Source of the DNA: Micropterus salmoides | Lineage: Eukaryota; Chordata; Actinopteri; Centrarchiformes; Centrarchidae | Assembly: GCF_014851395.1 (NCBI RefSeq) | Contig: NW_024040707.1 | Span: forward strand, 4,338,349 to 4,402,348 | DNA: 64,000 bases | Reading direction: 5' to 3' | Shown: positions 30,813 through 43,100 of the stretch, piece by piece | How the letters are laid out: each line of letters opens with the position of its first letter | Position numbering within the stretch: the first letter of the stretch is position 1 | Translations under genes and position numbers: made by a program | The notes under the pieces: model-generated | Seen by the model: only the letters and a program-made list of their open reading frames with translations | Database searches by the model: none | Told to the model about the DNA's origin: nothing

Positions 30813-33154
30813 ACAGTTTTTTTCAGTCGCAAACAAGCGTTTGTCCAATCAGTTGTCACATTTTCAAAACTCTAAACACAGTTAGCACAGCATCGGTCTT
30901 TTGTGGCCATACCATTCTCACATTTCATGTCGTTTTCACACAATACGCAGTCAGTGAACACATTTCAACAATGCTTAAATTTTCTTAACAGACAAGCTAT
31001 ACCTCCCAACAAAATTATGGATTACTTTTGTAGTATTTACGAATGTTAACACACACCATCCCACAATAGCAAAAACAATATTCCAAACCTTAGATACAGT
31101 ATAAAAACCTCTGTTTCTGCAATGATATCAGTTCGAAAACAATATATCTTGGCTGATAATAAACAAACATTTAAATAATTGACACACAGCTGATTTATGT
31201 TGGGTAAATTGGGCCAACCACAGCTGATTCCAGTCTGGCTTACTGGCAGAGTTTTTTTTCTTTTATTACATTGACACATATATAAAAGGAGGACTTTGAG
31301 GAGTGATGTGTTTGGAAACAGAAACAGAAAAAGACAAACACTGAAATGTCTGGACGAGGAAGAGTAAGAGCAAGGGGCCCAGGGAGAAGAGCAGGACCAG
31401 GGAGAGGTGCAGGAGCAAGGAAAGCTCCTCAGTAATGATCAAGAGCTTGCCATTGTAGAAATAGTTGTTGCAAACAATGCAATAAAACTGCGTGAAATTC
31501 AGACTAGAATTGTGGAGGACCATGAGATGTTTGATAACATTGATAGCATCAGCCTCACAACCATTACGCGGACATTGTCCAAAGACAGAGTGCGGATGAA
31601 GCAGCTCTACACTGTTCCCTTTGAGAGGAACAGTGAGAGAGTCAAGGAGCTACGACGACAATATGTCCAGGTATAGTGTATATTCAATTCAATGTCCAAG
31701 TACCTACTTGGACATTGACTATTACTGTGTAGGTTACCTAACCTACACAGTAATAGGTTACAGTACAGTATGGATTACAGTAATGACATGATTTACATAA
31801 ACTTTGTTTCAGAGAGTTTAGGAATTGGAGGCCAACCAGGCCCCTCATGAATTCATTTACATAGATGAGGCAGGATTCAATCTGGCCAAAAGGCGTTGAC
31901 GTGGATGAAATGTAATTGGAAAAAGGGCCACAGTTGATGTGCCAGGACAGAGAGGGGCAAACATTACCATGTGTGCAGCAATTGCAAATGCAGGATTACT
32001 CCTTCACAGATGTCAGGTTGGACCCTATAATACTGAGCGCATCCTTTCCTTTCTCAATGATCTCCACCAGCGCCTGGTTCCAGAGCAGGATCGGGAGGGT
32101 GAAAACATGAGGACCTGTGTAATTACCTGGGACAATGTGGCTTTCCTTCATGCGCAAGCAATAACAACATGGTTTGAAGTTCACCCAAGACTGGTAAGTC
32201 TCTTCCTTCCACCCTATTCACCTTTCCTCAACCCCATAGAGGAGTTCTTTTCAGCATGGAGGTGGAAGGTTTATGACCATCAGATCATCATCACACATGA
32301 CCAGATGTCCCTCCTTGAAGCCATGGATGCTGGCTGCAGGGACATCACAGTTCAGGATTGTCAAGGGTGGATCTGACATACCAAGCGGTTTTATCCCAGG
32401 TGCATCGCCTTGGATAATATCAGATGTGATGTTGACGAAAACATGTGGCCTAACCCTGAAGATCGCAGAGATTAGATACAGCAATGTTGTGCTTTTTTTT
32501 TTTTTAGTTCCCCCAATTTTTATCTGGACTTTTTGCTGTTGTTTTTTTTGTTCAGAATGGTCTTGTGTGTTTCACGGATATTTTGTTCACTGTAAGAAAT
32601 ATTGTAAAACTTTTTCTGTTCTATCATACCGTGTTTCTACTGTACCTCCTGTAGTAAACAGTAAGGGGGGAAAAAAACGGATTTGCTTTTTACTGGAATG
32701 CTTTTGAATGTGAACATTAATGTGGACATACAGTTACCAACCAAGAAATTTAGTGTAAAAACGGTGGATTGCATGTTTTGCATGCAAATACCTGTAAAAC
32801 TGAAACATAAAAGTCTATGTAGTTTTTGTAATGTCAACAATAGCCAGTATTTTGAAACCTGGTGTACTTTGATTGACTGCATGTACTTTGTGAAGTGAAA
32901 ACAAGTGTCATTCTTTGACAGAATAATTTCATTTTGAGTCAGATTTCCATTGTTTTGATAAAGATAGTGTGTGCAGAGAAAAATGTGTTATATTTTGAAA
33001 TGAAGAGTTAGTATATATTTAACAAAATGTGTTTTTGAGAAGAAAATTATCCATTTGGCCAATTGTGTTTTGTAGGTGTGAGTCTGTGTTAAGAGTTTAG
33101 AAATAAAGTATCTGAAGTATGGGTAAGCGCTTGTTAGCGACTGAAAAAAACGGT
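30813..33154 (+). mobile_element. IS630/Tc1-mariner-type (DDE_3) transposon, copy A
   Basis: 2.3 kb. Ends are inverted repeats of about 25-30 nt: TTTTTTTCAGTCGCAAACAA at left, and its near-complement TTAGCGACTGAAAAAAACGG at right, next to TA. It encodes a DDE_3-type transposase gene with an intron; coding part broken. Copy B (34921-37423) is the same element inverted. Confidence 0.5.
31346..32460 (+). pseudogene. DDE_3-type transposase pseudogene, copy A
   Basis: Opens MSGRGRVRARGPGRRAGPGR, a basic Gly/Arg start also present in copy B. The helix-turn-helix exon seen in copy B is missing (deletion after GCAGGAGCAAGG). Next exon (31430-31670): LAIVEIVVANNAIKLREIQT, TTITRTLSKDRVRMKQLYTV, ending at a GT donor. 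Intron 31671-31811, AG acceptor. Last exon: HEFIYIDEAGFNLAKR with the first Asp, CVITWDNVAFLHA with the second Asp, LPPYSPFLNPIEEFFSAW with Glu, 35 residues after the second Asp. Stops occur soon after the acceptor, after AKRR, and at GWI*, plus the missing exon, so it is dead. The catalytic triad itself is preserved. Intron-containing transposase genes of this kind occur in several eukaryotic DDE groups. Confidence 0.5.
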
Positions 33155-33174
33155 AAATAGGTGCTTGATAACTA

Positions 33175-33530
33175 ACGTTTAAGCACAGCTTTGAGCCAAG
33201 ATTTTTTTTTTTACTCTTAAGTCAATTCTTAGCAGCGTTCTTATGAGTAATTCTGAGAAGCTTGATAATTTACAGAAAACCTATCCATAACAAAGTTTTT
33301 CAGAGTTGTGTACAACAGTACTTCATGATGCCACAAAATGGTGTAACTTGTTAAAAGTACACACACTCTTCAGGTGCCTTAAACACATTTCCTTTTTTTT
33401 TTGTTTCAGCCCTCTTCATTTCCTGTTTGTGCTGTCGTTCAATTTTTAAGAAGTGAAGCGGGTCATCACTATCTACAATTATTGCCTGCTGCCCCCTAAC
33501 TATATACAGTAAGCTGGTGAATTCAGTCAC
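33175..33530 (-). repeat. dispersed repeat X, copy 2 (inverted)
   Basis: Reverse complement of 26341-26580 with about 110 extra internal nt. The two copies bracket the Tc1 element and the first IS630-like element. Confidence 0.5.
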
Positions 33531-34920
33531 TCTGCTCTCCCTATAGTTTGACTGTTATTGCCTTTAAATGATGAGGTTAGTCATGTAAGGTTGAATCATT
33601 TAACACCAGTGTTAAAGCTCTATAGCCTCGTGTGTGTCCTTCTCTCTGTATCTGACTGCCTGGGCTCAGCAGAAGAACAGTGCGTTCAGCAACTGTTTTG
33701 TAAAAACACTGAAAACTGCTCTCATGCTATTTTTTTCTGTAGCTATGGTTCTATTATCAATAGTCGCCTATGGTGAAGTTTCACAAGTGCAAGACAGATC
33801 ATACTTGTAAATCCTTCAATCTTGCATTCAAAACAACTGATTTTCTTTTCATTTGGTTTGTAAACATGTATGACAGCATGATCTATGATCCAACCACTAA
33901 GTTTTTGGTGAAATACAACGATTACATTTGTTAAATCATCTAAACATAACACTGTAATATTATTACTTTTCCCAGTAACCGCTGCTTTACAGGGTTACCA
34001 CAACGCAGTTACTTTTTTTGCACTGCAGGTCGGCAGTTCAAGTCAAGAATTCGGACCTTATGTTGGTGCTGGACTTTAAGTCAGCTACTAGCCAAAAAGC
34101 TAAAGGAAGAATGGAGAACGAGGGAGATAGACGTTCTTCAGACAGCTGTAAGTATTTCCATTATTGAGTTAAGAACACTGTCGTCCGTTGTAAAGAAGCA
34201 AGAAGCTTTCAGCTGCGAACAGCTGCTACAGAAGCACAGCAATGTGAAACTTGTGGAAAGAAACTCGGGCACTAGAAACAATAACCATAGTGACAGTAAA
34301 AGGTACTTTAACAATAGAGAAGAACATCTTATCCAAAGTTATGCATGTACTTTGTATAAACATAATGTATTTTAATCTGAAATAGGTTTTTCTAGATGTT
34401 GTTTTGTACTCAGTCAATGCAACATGTACTTACAGTTGTGAAAAATGTCTTTTTTGATGATCTGTTGTTTTTTGTTCCAAGAGTGATGAAATATTACCAC
34501 ATGGTTATGTGAATAGTTCCACAGCGACAGAAGAAAAACTGTAAACAGAAAAACATTAGTTCAAAAGTCGGCAGTAACTTGATTTATTTCAGCCATGGGC
34601 GTCAAGAAAAGTTATGTTTTGTAAAGATTTGAAGATATTTCTTTAGCTATGATGTTGAAATATTTGACTTGCCTAGCTTGATTAGAATAATACTTGACAT
34701 GTTTATTTGAATAATGTTTTAGGTGTATATTGCACTTTTCAGGATAGAGTGGAGTGGGGAGGTAGAAAAAGTAGTAACATAACAAGTAGGCTAACATAAC
34801 TAATTACTTTTATTACCCATGAATAAGTCTGAACAGTAATATTATTACTTTTTTATGGGATTAACAAGTAAAATGTAACTTATTACAATTCCTGAGTGAC
34901 AACATGATGAGCACTGATTA
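33531..34920. other. spacer between the inverted transposon copies
   Basis: No coding exon recognised. 33950-34120 and 34790-34905 contain TTTTGCACTGCAGGTCGGC and TTATTACCCATGAATAAGTC, resembling pieces of fish hAT elements related to the sequence near 29790. Low confidence. Confidence 0.5.
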
Positions 34921-37423
34921 CAGTTTTTCTCAGTCGTTAACAAGCGCTTACCCATACTTCAGATACTTTTTCTAAACTCTTAACACAGACTCACACCTAC
35001 AAAACACAATTGGTCAAATGGATAATTTTCTTCTCAAAAACACATTTTGTTAAATATATACTAACTCTTCATTTCAAAATATATATATATATATATATTT
35101 CCATTCCATTTTTCTCTGCACACACTATCTTTACCAAAACACTGGAAATCTGACTCAAAAAGAAATTATTCTGTCAAAGAATGACACTTGTTTTCACTTC
35201 ACAAAGTACATGCAGTCAATCAAAGTACACCAGGTTTCAAAATACTGGCTATTGTTGACATTACAAAAACTACATAGACTTTTATGTTTCAGTTTTACAG
35301 GTATTTGCATGCAAAACATGCAATCCACCGTTTTTACACTAAATTTCTTGGTTGGTAACTGTATGTCCACAGTAATGTTCACATTAAAAAGCATTCCAGT
35401 AAAAATCAAATCCGTTTTTTTTTTCCTTTACTGTTTACTACAGGAGGTACAGTAGAAACACGGTATGATAGAACAGAAAAAGTTTTACAGTATTTCTTAC
35501 AGTGAACAAAATATCCGTGAAACACACATTCTGAACAAAAAAACAACAGCAAAAAGTCCAGATAAAAATTGGGGGAACTAAAAAAAAAAAAGCACAACAT
35601 TGCTGTATCTAATCTCTGCGATCTTCAGGGTTAGGCCACATGTTTTCGTCAACATCACACCTGATATTATCCAAGGCGATGCACCTGGGATAAAACCGCT
35701 TGGTATGTCGGATCCACCCTTGACAATCCTGAACTGTGATGTCCCTGCAGCCAGCATCCATGGCTTCAAGGAGGGACATCTGGTCATATGTGGCTGATGG
35801 TCATAAACCTTCCACCTCCATGCTGAAAAGAACTCCTCTATGGGGTTGAGGAAAGGTGAATAGGGTGGAAGGAAGAGACTTACCAGTCTTGGGTGAACTT
35901 CAAACCATGTTGTTGCAACCTAACATCTGTGAAGGAGTAATCCTGCATTTGCAATTGCTGCACACATGGTAATGTTTGCCCCTCTGTCCTGGCACATCAA
36001 CTGTGGCCCTTTTTCCAATTACATTTCGTCCACGTCGACGCCTTTTGGCCAGATTGAATCCTGCCTCATCTATGTAAATGAATTCATGAGGGGCCTGGTT
36101 GGCCTCCAATTCCAAAACTCTCTGAAACAAAGTTTATGTAAATCATGTCATTACTGTAATCCATACTGTACTGTAACCTATTACTGTGTAGCTTACCTAC
36201 TTGCAAAGTGCAAAGCTTATAGAACTGGACATTGAATATACACTATACCTGGACATATTGTTGTCGTAGCTCCTTGACTCTCTCACTGTTCCTCTCAAAG
36301 GGAACAGTGTAGAGCTGCTTCATCCGCACTCTGTCTTTGGACAATGTCCGCGTAATGGTTGTGAGGCTGATGCTATCAATGTTATCAAACATCTCATGGT
36401 CCTCCACAATTCTAGTCTGAATTTCACGCAGTTTTATTGCATTGTTTGCAACAACTATTTCTACAATGGCAAGCTCTTGATCATTATTGAGGAGCTTTCC
36501 TCTTCCCCCAGAGGGTGGAAGACGTTGCATTCTTTAGAGGGACAAAAAAATTAAACATATGCATTACTGTATGACCTTATTGACATGTCAAGTGAGAATA
36601 GAAACAATCCATGTAAAATGCAATACTTACCTGTTGGTTTGTTGAAAGATGCGTATAATGGAACCAACCGTTGACCGCCTCAAATTGGGCTGCACTCTTT
36701 CACCAGCCTCTCTTAGTGAAAGACCGTGGTTGATTACATGGTCAATGATAGTGGCACGAATTTCATCACTGACTACTGTTCTTGGAGCCCTTGGAATGCC
36801 ACCACGCATTCTTACATCTCCTTGCTCCTGCACCTCTCCCTGGGCCTGCTCTTCTCCCTGGGCCCCTTGCTCTTACTCTTCCTCGTCCAGACATTTCAGT
36901 GTTTGTCTTTTTCTGTTTCTGTTTCCAAACACATCACTCCTCAAACCTCCTTTTATATATGTGTCAATGTAATAAAAGAAAAAAACCCTGCCAGTAAGCC
37001 AGACTGGAATCAGCTGTGGTTGGCCCAATTTACCCAACATAAATCAGCTGTGTGTCAATTATTTAAATGTTTGTTTATTATCAGCCAAGATATATTGTTT
37101 TCGAACTGATATCATTGCAGAAACAGAGGTTTTTATACTGTATCTAAGGTTTGGAATATTGTTTTTGCTATTGTGGGATGGTGTGTGTTAACATTCGTAA
37201 ATACTACAAAAGTAATCCATAATTTTGTTGGGAGGTATAGCTTGTCTGTTAAGAAAATTTAAGCATTGTTGAAATGTGTTCACTGACTGCGTATTGTGTG
37301 AAAACGACATGAAATGTGAGAATGGTATGGCCACAAAAGACCGATGCTGTGCTAACTGTGTTTAGAGTTTTGAAAATGTGACAACTGATTGGACAAACGC
37401 TTGTTAGCGACTGAAAAAAACTG
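34921..37423 (-). mobile_element. IS630/Tc1-mariner-type (DDE_3) transposon, copy B (inverted)
   Basis: 2.5 kb, reverse orientation to copy A, 1.77 kb away. Ends: CAGTTTTTCTCAGTCGTTAA at left, TTAGCGACTGAAAAAAACTG at right, next to TA. It keeps the exon missing from A, but lost about 160 nt that A retains. (TA)n at 35083-35098. Confidence 0.5.
35590..36894 (-). pseudogene. DDE_3-type transposase pseudogene, copy B
   Basis: On the minus strand: start MSGRGRVRARG at 36894, then helix-turn-helix segment (IPRAPRTVVSDEIRATIIDH, GLSLREAGERVQPNLRRSTV) to about 36633, GT intron to about 36533, next exon LAIVEIVVANNAIKLREIQT to about 36252, second intron to about 36128, then RVLELEANQAPHEFIYIDEA. A deletion near 35915 removes the part holding the second catalytic Asp (WDN in copy A), and frame breaks are present. 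The 3' end with WIRHTKRFYP is open where copy A has a stop. Non-functional, but the exon structure is better seen here. Confidence 0.5.
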
Positions 37424-37707
37424 TAAAGAGTTGTTCTAAGTTTCACACAGGTGGACTAGAGATTCATGATTGCAAAAGATGTTTTCCTATTGTTCGGGGC
37501 TAAATTATGAAAGACCGTAGTATTGCTACGCTAAGACAATATCGGTTCTGCTTTCAGTACTGGAGAAATTAAGAAAATGCATTTCCTACTTATTATTGCT
37601 ACATAAAGATTATCTTGCACATCTTTTCTCACCAACCGTGTCTAATTTGTGATAAGATTAGGAAATTTGTCCCTTATGCACTCTGTGGGCTCGCTCTCTC
37701 TCACGCT

Positions 37708-37711
<4 letters not shown>

Positions 37712-37753
<42 letters not shown>
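37712..37753. repeat. (AC)n microsatellite
   Basis: About 20 uninterrupted CA units. Confidence 0.5.
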
Positions 37754-37756
<3 letters not shown>

Positions 37757-38276
37757 CCCTGCCTGCTTTAGTGACGAAGGCACAGAGAAGTTGTGGCGTG
37801 TGGTTACTCTTCAGCAGAGTTTATGCTGACAATGTTGCCACAAGAGCAACAAGACTTTTGCATGTAAAGGCAAAAACACAAACACTCACACAAAAGTGCA
37901 TCATGTACAAGCAGAGAAATGCACGGTTATTGACTGCCTATAGGTCAAAGTTCATCTCTCGTTGCAAGCAGCCTGGGGCCCAAACAAGGAGTTAAATAAA
38001 TTATGCGAATGCACATGATTAAAAGTATCCATCTGCGAGCTGATTGTTTGTCTATGCATGGTTCATAAATTCAATCACCCCTTTAAAGATTTTGCAACTT
38101 TTTTGTTTTAGATTTCCATCATCACAACAAAACATTTTTCAAAACATTGCTGTTTCTTTTGCTGTAAATTTTTTATTTTATTTATTTTACATTTCAGAAA
38201 ATAAAGAATTGTTAATTCTGTTATTTATTTATTTTTCTCTTAAAAATAAAAAAAAACAATCGATACAATTGATAAG

Positions 38277-38560
38277 GCAAGGCAAGGCAAGTTTATTTGT
38301 ATAGCACATTTTAACAACAAGGTAATTCAAAGTGCTTTACATAAAACATAAAAGCAACAGGGAAATATAAAAAAGTTTAAAAGCAACATAAAATATAATA
38401 AAAGTTACAGTTAGTTAGTGTGACAATCAGGGTTAAAAGAGTTAAATGGATAAAAGCAATGATAAAAAGCTAAAAACAAAGAAAAAGAAAATAGGACAGT
38501 AAAAGTTACAGTGCAGTGCAAGTTATCAGTAAAAAGAAAAATCTTAAAAAATCTTAAATA
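38277..38560 (+). repeat. teleost LINE-tail type interspersed repeat
   Basis: GCAAGGCAAGTTTATTTGTA, then TAGCACATTTTAACAACAAG and AAAGTGCTTTACATAAAACA, followed by A-rich sequence; a frequent fish repeat motif. Family not resolved. Confidence 0.5.
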
Positions 38561-40132
38561 TTTAATTAATCCTGTTTGTGCTGTCCTTCCCAAATTAGTA
38601 CCCGGGTCGTCCTGTCCTGCAGATCGGTTATAAAGGGGTAGAGCTCCGGTTCCCCCTTTCCTCCGGTGCACAAGCGTTGTGTGAAAGTGTTTTTTACCCA
38701 CCAAACAACTTCAGCTTCACCAAAAGGAACGTCAGTGTCACTGAGTTAAATTTCATTTTGTGTCAGAATTTGCCTTCTTTTCTTCATGCAGTCAGTACGT
38801 ATTAATAATAAGTGACGTTTCACTGACCATTTATAGGCAACTATGGATGTTTAAAGGGTCGGACATGGAGCTCCCTCACATGTGCCACATTTCAAGTTGG
38901 TTGTGATTTATAAAGGGAACTCGCTTACAACTGTGTGTACGCACGGTTCTATAAGTCATGCCATTTATACGTATGCCATTTTTGGCTTTTGGGCGCACAT
39001 GCACTTTATTGAGGTTTCTCGGCACAGTTTTGTAAATGACACCCCAGATTATTTTAGTGAAAGAATCATCTCTGCACAGTCGATTTTCTGGAGGAAAGCC
39101 GAGTGGAAGCTAAGCTGATGCCTAACTGATCAGTTATAGTGAGTAGTTACTGGGTGATGATTAAATATGATCAGAAGCCAAAATTATATTGTTTTTCATA
39201 TATATATTGGTATGAAATGTTTTTATTGTGATAACATTTTTGGCCATATCACCGTGCCCTAGTTATGAGTCTGAGTTATGAGTCCGGAACAGAAAAGGAT
39301 GGAGGAATGAAGGAAGTGCTCTTTTCTCAGGGATTAATTATTGATATTTTTCACAAGACACCACATCGATGAGGGCATTGAGAAGGTGAAGAAACTAATT
39401 TAAACAGACACGTCATGAAATTATATAACTACTGCCACCTTGTTTAGAAGTGTCCTGCAGAGAGCTGAGTACTGTGTGAATACAGCTTTAATAATTAAAT
39501 ACATCAAAAACAGTGTCTGTGTTACAGGACTTTCTGAAAACTGTCCTGTCTCACTTTAGGGGAGGATCTAATTTAGTTTAATGAAAATGGGGAACCGAAA
39601 CCTAGAGAGTGTGGTTTCAAGGCTGGTTTCATCCCAATGACTTAAACACTCTTATGGCATCACCTGAATCAGTTTAAAATTGAAAAATGTATTATATATC
39701 TAACAATTTTTGGCAGCCAAATGATGAACAACATGGTTGGAATCTTAATAAAATCAGATCTTACCTAAACAAACATGAAAATAAGTGTAGTCAGCGTGAG
39801 AATACAGAGTGTTATATGTGTCAATTTTGCAAAGCTTGTGTGAGAGTGTGTGTGTTTGTGAGAGAGACAGACGGGGAAAGAGAGAGAAAGTGAAAGAGAG
39901 CAAGACAGACAGGAAGTTGGTTAGTGATTTAGAGACGGGAAGTTGTATAATATGGATACAGCTCGTTGCTTGTGAAGAAGACTCCTGTTATTGTCTGCGG
40001 TAGGAAGTAACAGGAACTACTTGTATTTGTCTTTTCAAGCTGCAGCAACACTTAGTAAAGGAATTTCCTTATAATTAATTTTACTAGTTTGACTTTCATT
40101 GCAAGGAATATTTAAAGAGGATTTGCAGACAA

Positions 40133-40183
40133 ATGGGGACGGCTGGGTTCGCGTTCTTGGCAATTTCTTTTGTTCTTTTCCAG
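40133..40183 (+). CDS. cdh1: cadherin copy 2 exon 1, signal peptide
   Basis: ATG GGG ACG opens a 17-codon exon, MGTAGFAFLAISFVLFQ, a short hydrophobic signal-peptide core, ending in phase 0 at CAG|GTGAGA. Human CDH1 exon 1 is also very short (about 48 coding nt) and ends in phase 0 at the same place. This start was chosen because exon 2 continues in frame (SSDLVTAEEMTC). +4 is G; -3 is C, so the Kozak context is only moderate. Confidence 0.5.
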
Positions 40184-43100
40184 GTGAGATTTACTTTATT
40201 TACTTTTTTACATCTGATAGAACACTTTTTTTTAATCCTGACTGAATTTTGACATTTCAGTTATGCATCAACCTGCTTCTTCTTTCAGTAAAGTCGCACT
40301 TTTATTAGACTCTGCATTGGTTGGGCAGGCTTTAAAGGCATGATAGTATTCAAAGAAGTGCTGTTTCTTAAATAGAAGGCCTATGTCATTATTTCCATTA
40401 ACTAATTTTTTTAAAGGACCATCACTTTCTACATTAGCAGTTTGAGAAAAGTTGATTGATAATTGAAATGTATGGTTATTATGGGGTAATTTTTTTTATT
40501 GAATTGCAAGAGAACTGGTTGTGTTTCAACACTGGAGGGGACACTTATTAAGGGTGTAGGTCTAGGGGTCCTCTCTCATAAAAATGTTGAGCAGTAATAA
40601 TCACTGTTTCTATCAATATTTCAATGTTTTGGCTTTATGCTTTATGTTATTTGGAACGTGGTTGTATGGACAGGAATACTGTTTTAAAAGAAAACTCCCA
40701 ATAAAAGTGAACATTTAAACAGTAAATGTGGCCAAAACATGGACATTCATCTGGTATATTGTTGAAAAATTATGTAATGACTGTTGTATATTAGTTTCTT
40801 TTCATCAAATTTACAGTTACAGTTGTATTCCAGGATTTATTAGCAGATATTCTGTTGCATTATATAATCAGTTGATGGTTTTGATGGTGATACCATTTTC
40901 ATTTATTGCATCTCCATTTACTCTTTAATAGTAAGATTAATAGGTTTAGTTGATTCATATCCCTTAGTTTCTGACCTATCAAAGGAGACCAGAATTATGC
41001 ATCTAGGCCTAATGGTTGAGGAGTTATCACTCATTCATTTTGGGTATGTTATTTTAGGCATTTTTCCTGGAAATAGGTGTCTGTTTCCAAGAGGTTAACA
41101 GTGAATATTGATCAATACTCCTGTGACCAAAAGCACACCCGTGCTTTACAGGCCCACAACTTGAGAACATCCTACAGGGCTGTAAGTGGGCTTTCTCTCT
41201 TAGTATTGAGGAGATGAATCGTTTGATTTATTGGATGCCTGTGTAGCTCCTACAGATCGGTTAGACGACGATAAAGACCATCTGTTCCAAAGCAATACTT
41301 CTCCTCTCCTGCGGAATCTGGCGAGAAATGAAACTTAAGAGCTCATAGGTATTGCACAATACCACGTTGAAACCAGTTTTACATGCAAAAAACACGGCTT
41401 TTTGTACTGAAAACCAGCTGACGTTCAGGCTGAGCTTCCTAGCTTCATGGAGGTGTGTGGCATGGATAGGGTGACAAAATACTAGGATCAGACATGGATT
41501 TTTCGTTTGCATTGCGTCAGTCGTCCTCTCAAGCCATTCTTCACCCATCTGGACATAGAGATAGATCCCTGGGCTGGAAACAGGCTTGCTATAGCAGAAG
41601 TTTTATCCCCCTTTGCCGTAGCACTACTCAACAAAACTACTTAAGTAAAAAAGTATGTTAGATTGGTGTCAATTTGTCATAAATGTGCTTTCTGGAGGTG
41701 TTTGACATACGTATGTTCATGTTGTTCTTATGTGAGGCTATGTATGGATGGTGGAAACAAATTTATAGAAAAGGACAGTAAAGAATCAGCAGCAATTTCA
41801 GCTTTTATGTATCAATTTATGGTGGAAATGTTTTCATTTATGTAAAAGGAAATACAAAGTTCAGGTGGAAGGTGAAAATATGGGTGACGTAATATTATGC
41901 AGTAAGGCTCTCAGGCATTCTTCCCTCCTCTTTTGTGTCTTTGTTTGGGGAAGTAACCTCTTTTAATGTGCATGTGGCACCTTTTTACTTCAATGATAAA
42001 TAAATTAATTTTAATTCAGTTATAAAATCCTGGACTTTAATAGCTCATCTGTTAAAGCACGTTTTACGATGTTCAACCTAGGCAGAAATCAAAAGTATTG
42101 ACACATATATTAATAATGAAAACATTTTAGTTGCAGTCCCAGACTTAAAGCAGACTGAAAAAATATTTCACATTTTCCATCTGGATTATGATTCGCTAAA
42201 AGGTTGTTTCTCCTCTCAAAGTCCTCAGATTTAGTGACAGCTGAGGAGATGACATGTGTACCTGGTTTCGGGTCAGAAATGGTCATTTTCAAAGTGACCA
42301 GAAAGCACCTGATGCCGGGCACAAGACTGGGCAAAGGTAAGAACAATCCAGAGAGCTGTTCTCTCACTCGCTGCCTAATCCTTAGATTAGGATTAGGATT
42401 AGCATTCGCATTACTTTGATAATTCGTTTTCTCTGTATTTACTGCATTTGTAACGGATGCCTGTTTCTTCTGTCCACTTCCAGTGGGCTTCACTGACTGC
42501 ACAGACCGCACAAGATTTGGTTTCAGCAGTGATGACAGACGTTTCGTGGTACAAACAGACGGCACACTGACGGTCAGTAGAGTTTAACAGACCTGTTTGG
42601 AAAATTTAAGTTTCTAATGTTCAGCTCTCACACATCCGTTTAGCCATGTAAGATTTTTTGTTCTATTAAGGAAGTAATAATTGCATGTTATAGGTTTTCC
42701 ATAATTTAGGTAGTTTCATCCAGATATGCAGTAACAAAACACAACTTAGGCTCTACTTCGATTTTAAAATGTGGCAGCTCTGTTGGGAGAAACCTCTAAA
42801 TGTGCACGTTTTCTTGTCTTTCTCTTTACATACACACACTGACCTGAGCCCATCTGTAATGTTACAGAGATTTAGTTCAACGGCGACAACACTGTTGTTG
42901 ATCACTGTTGTCAAGCTACTTTACACATCCAGCTGTCCCCAGCAGTTCAGTTTGCCCAAGTTTTGATTTTGTCACGTAGAAATCTTTATTAAATCTAAAA
43001 GTGTTGCTAGTACGTCGGCCTTTGCTGATGAGTGTTTTCTCCCTCCAGGTAAAGAGACAGGTTGTTCTTCATGAAGGACACCAGGACTTCTTCATCCACT

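Larger units (their letters stand above)
37424..40132. other. upstream region of cadherin copy 2
   Basis: (AC)n at 37712-37753. 38277-38560 is a common teleost LINE-tail type repeat (GGCAAGTTTATTTGTATAGC, AATTCAAAGTGCTTTACATA). 39040-39165 recurs at 51342-51442. 39840-39910 is GA-rich. 39930-40132 should hold the promoter and 5' untranslated region of copy 2; no strong TATA box is evident (TATAATATGG at about 39946 is the only candidate). Confidence 0.5.

Noticed and set aside
32273..32707. 144-codon ORF over the end of IS630-like copy A (and its counterpart at 35578-35787)
   Set aside because: It is a shadow frame of the transposase C-terminus and continues into the noncoding terminal part.
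37712..37753. Z-DNA or regulatory role of the (CA)n tract
   Set aside because: Simple microsatellite; nothing in the surroundings supports a specific role.
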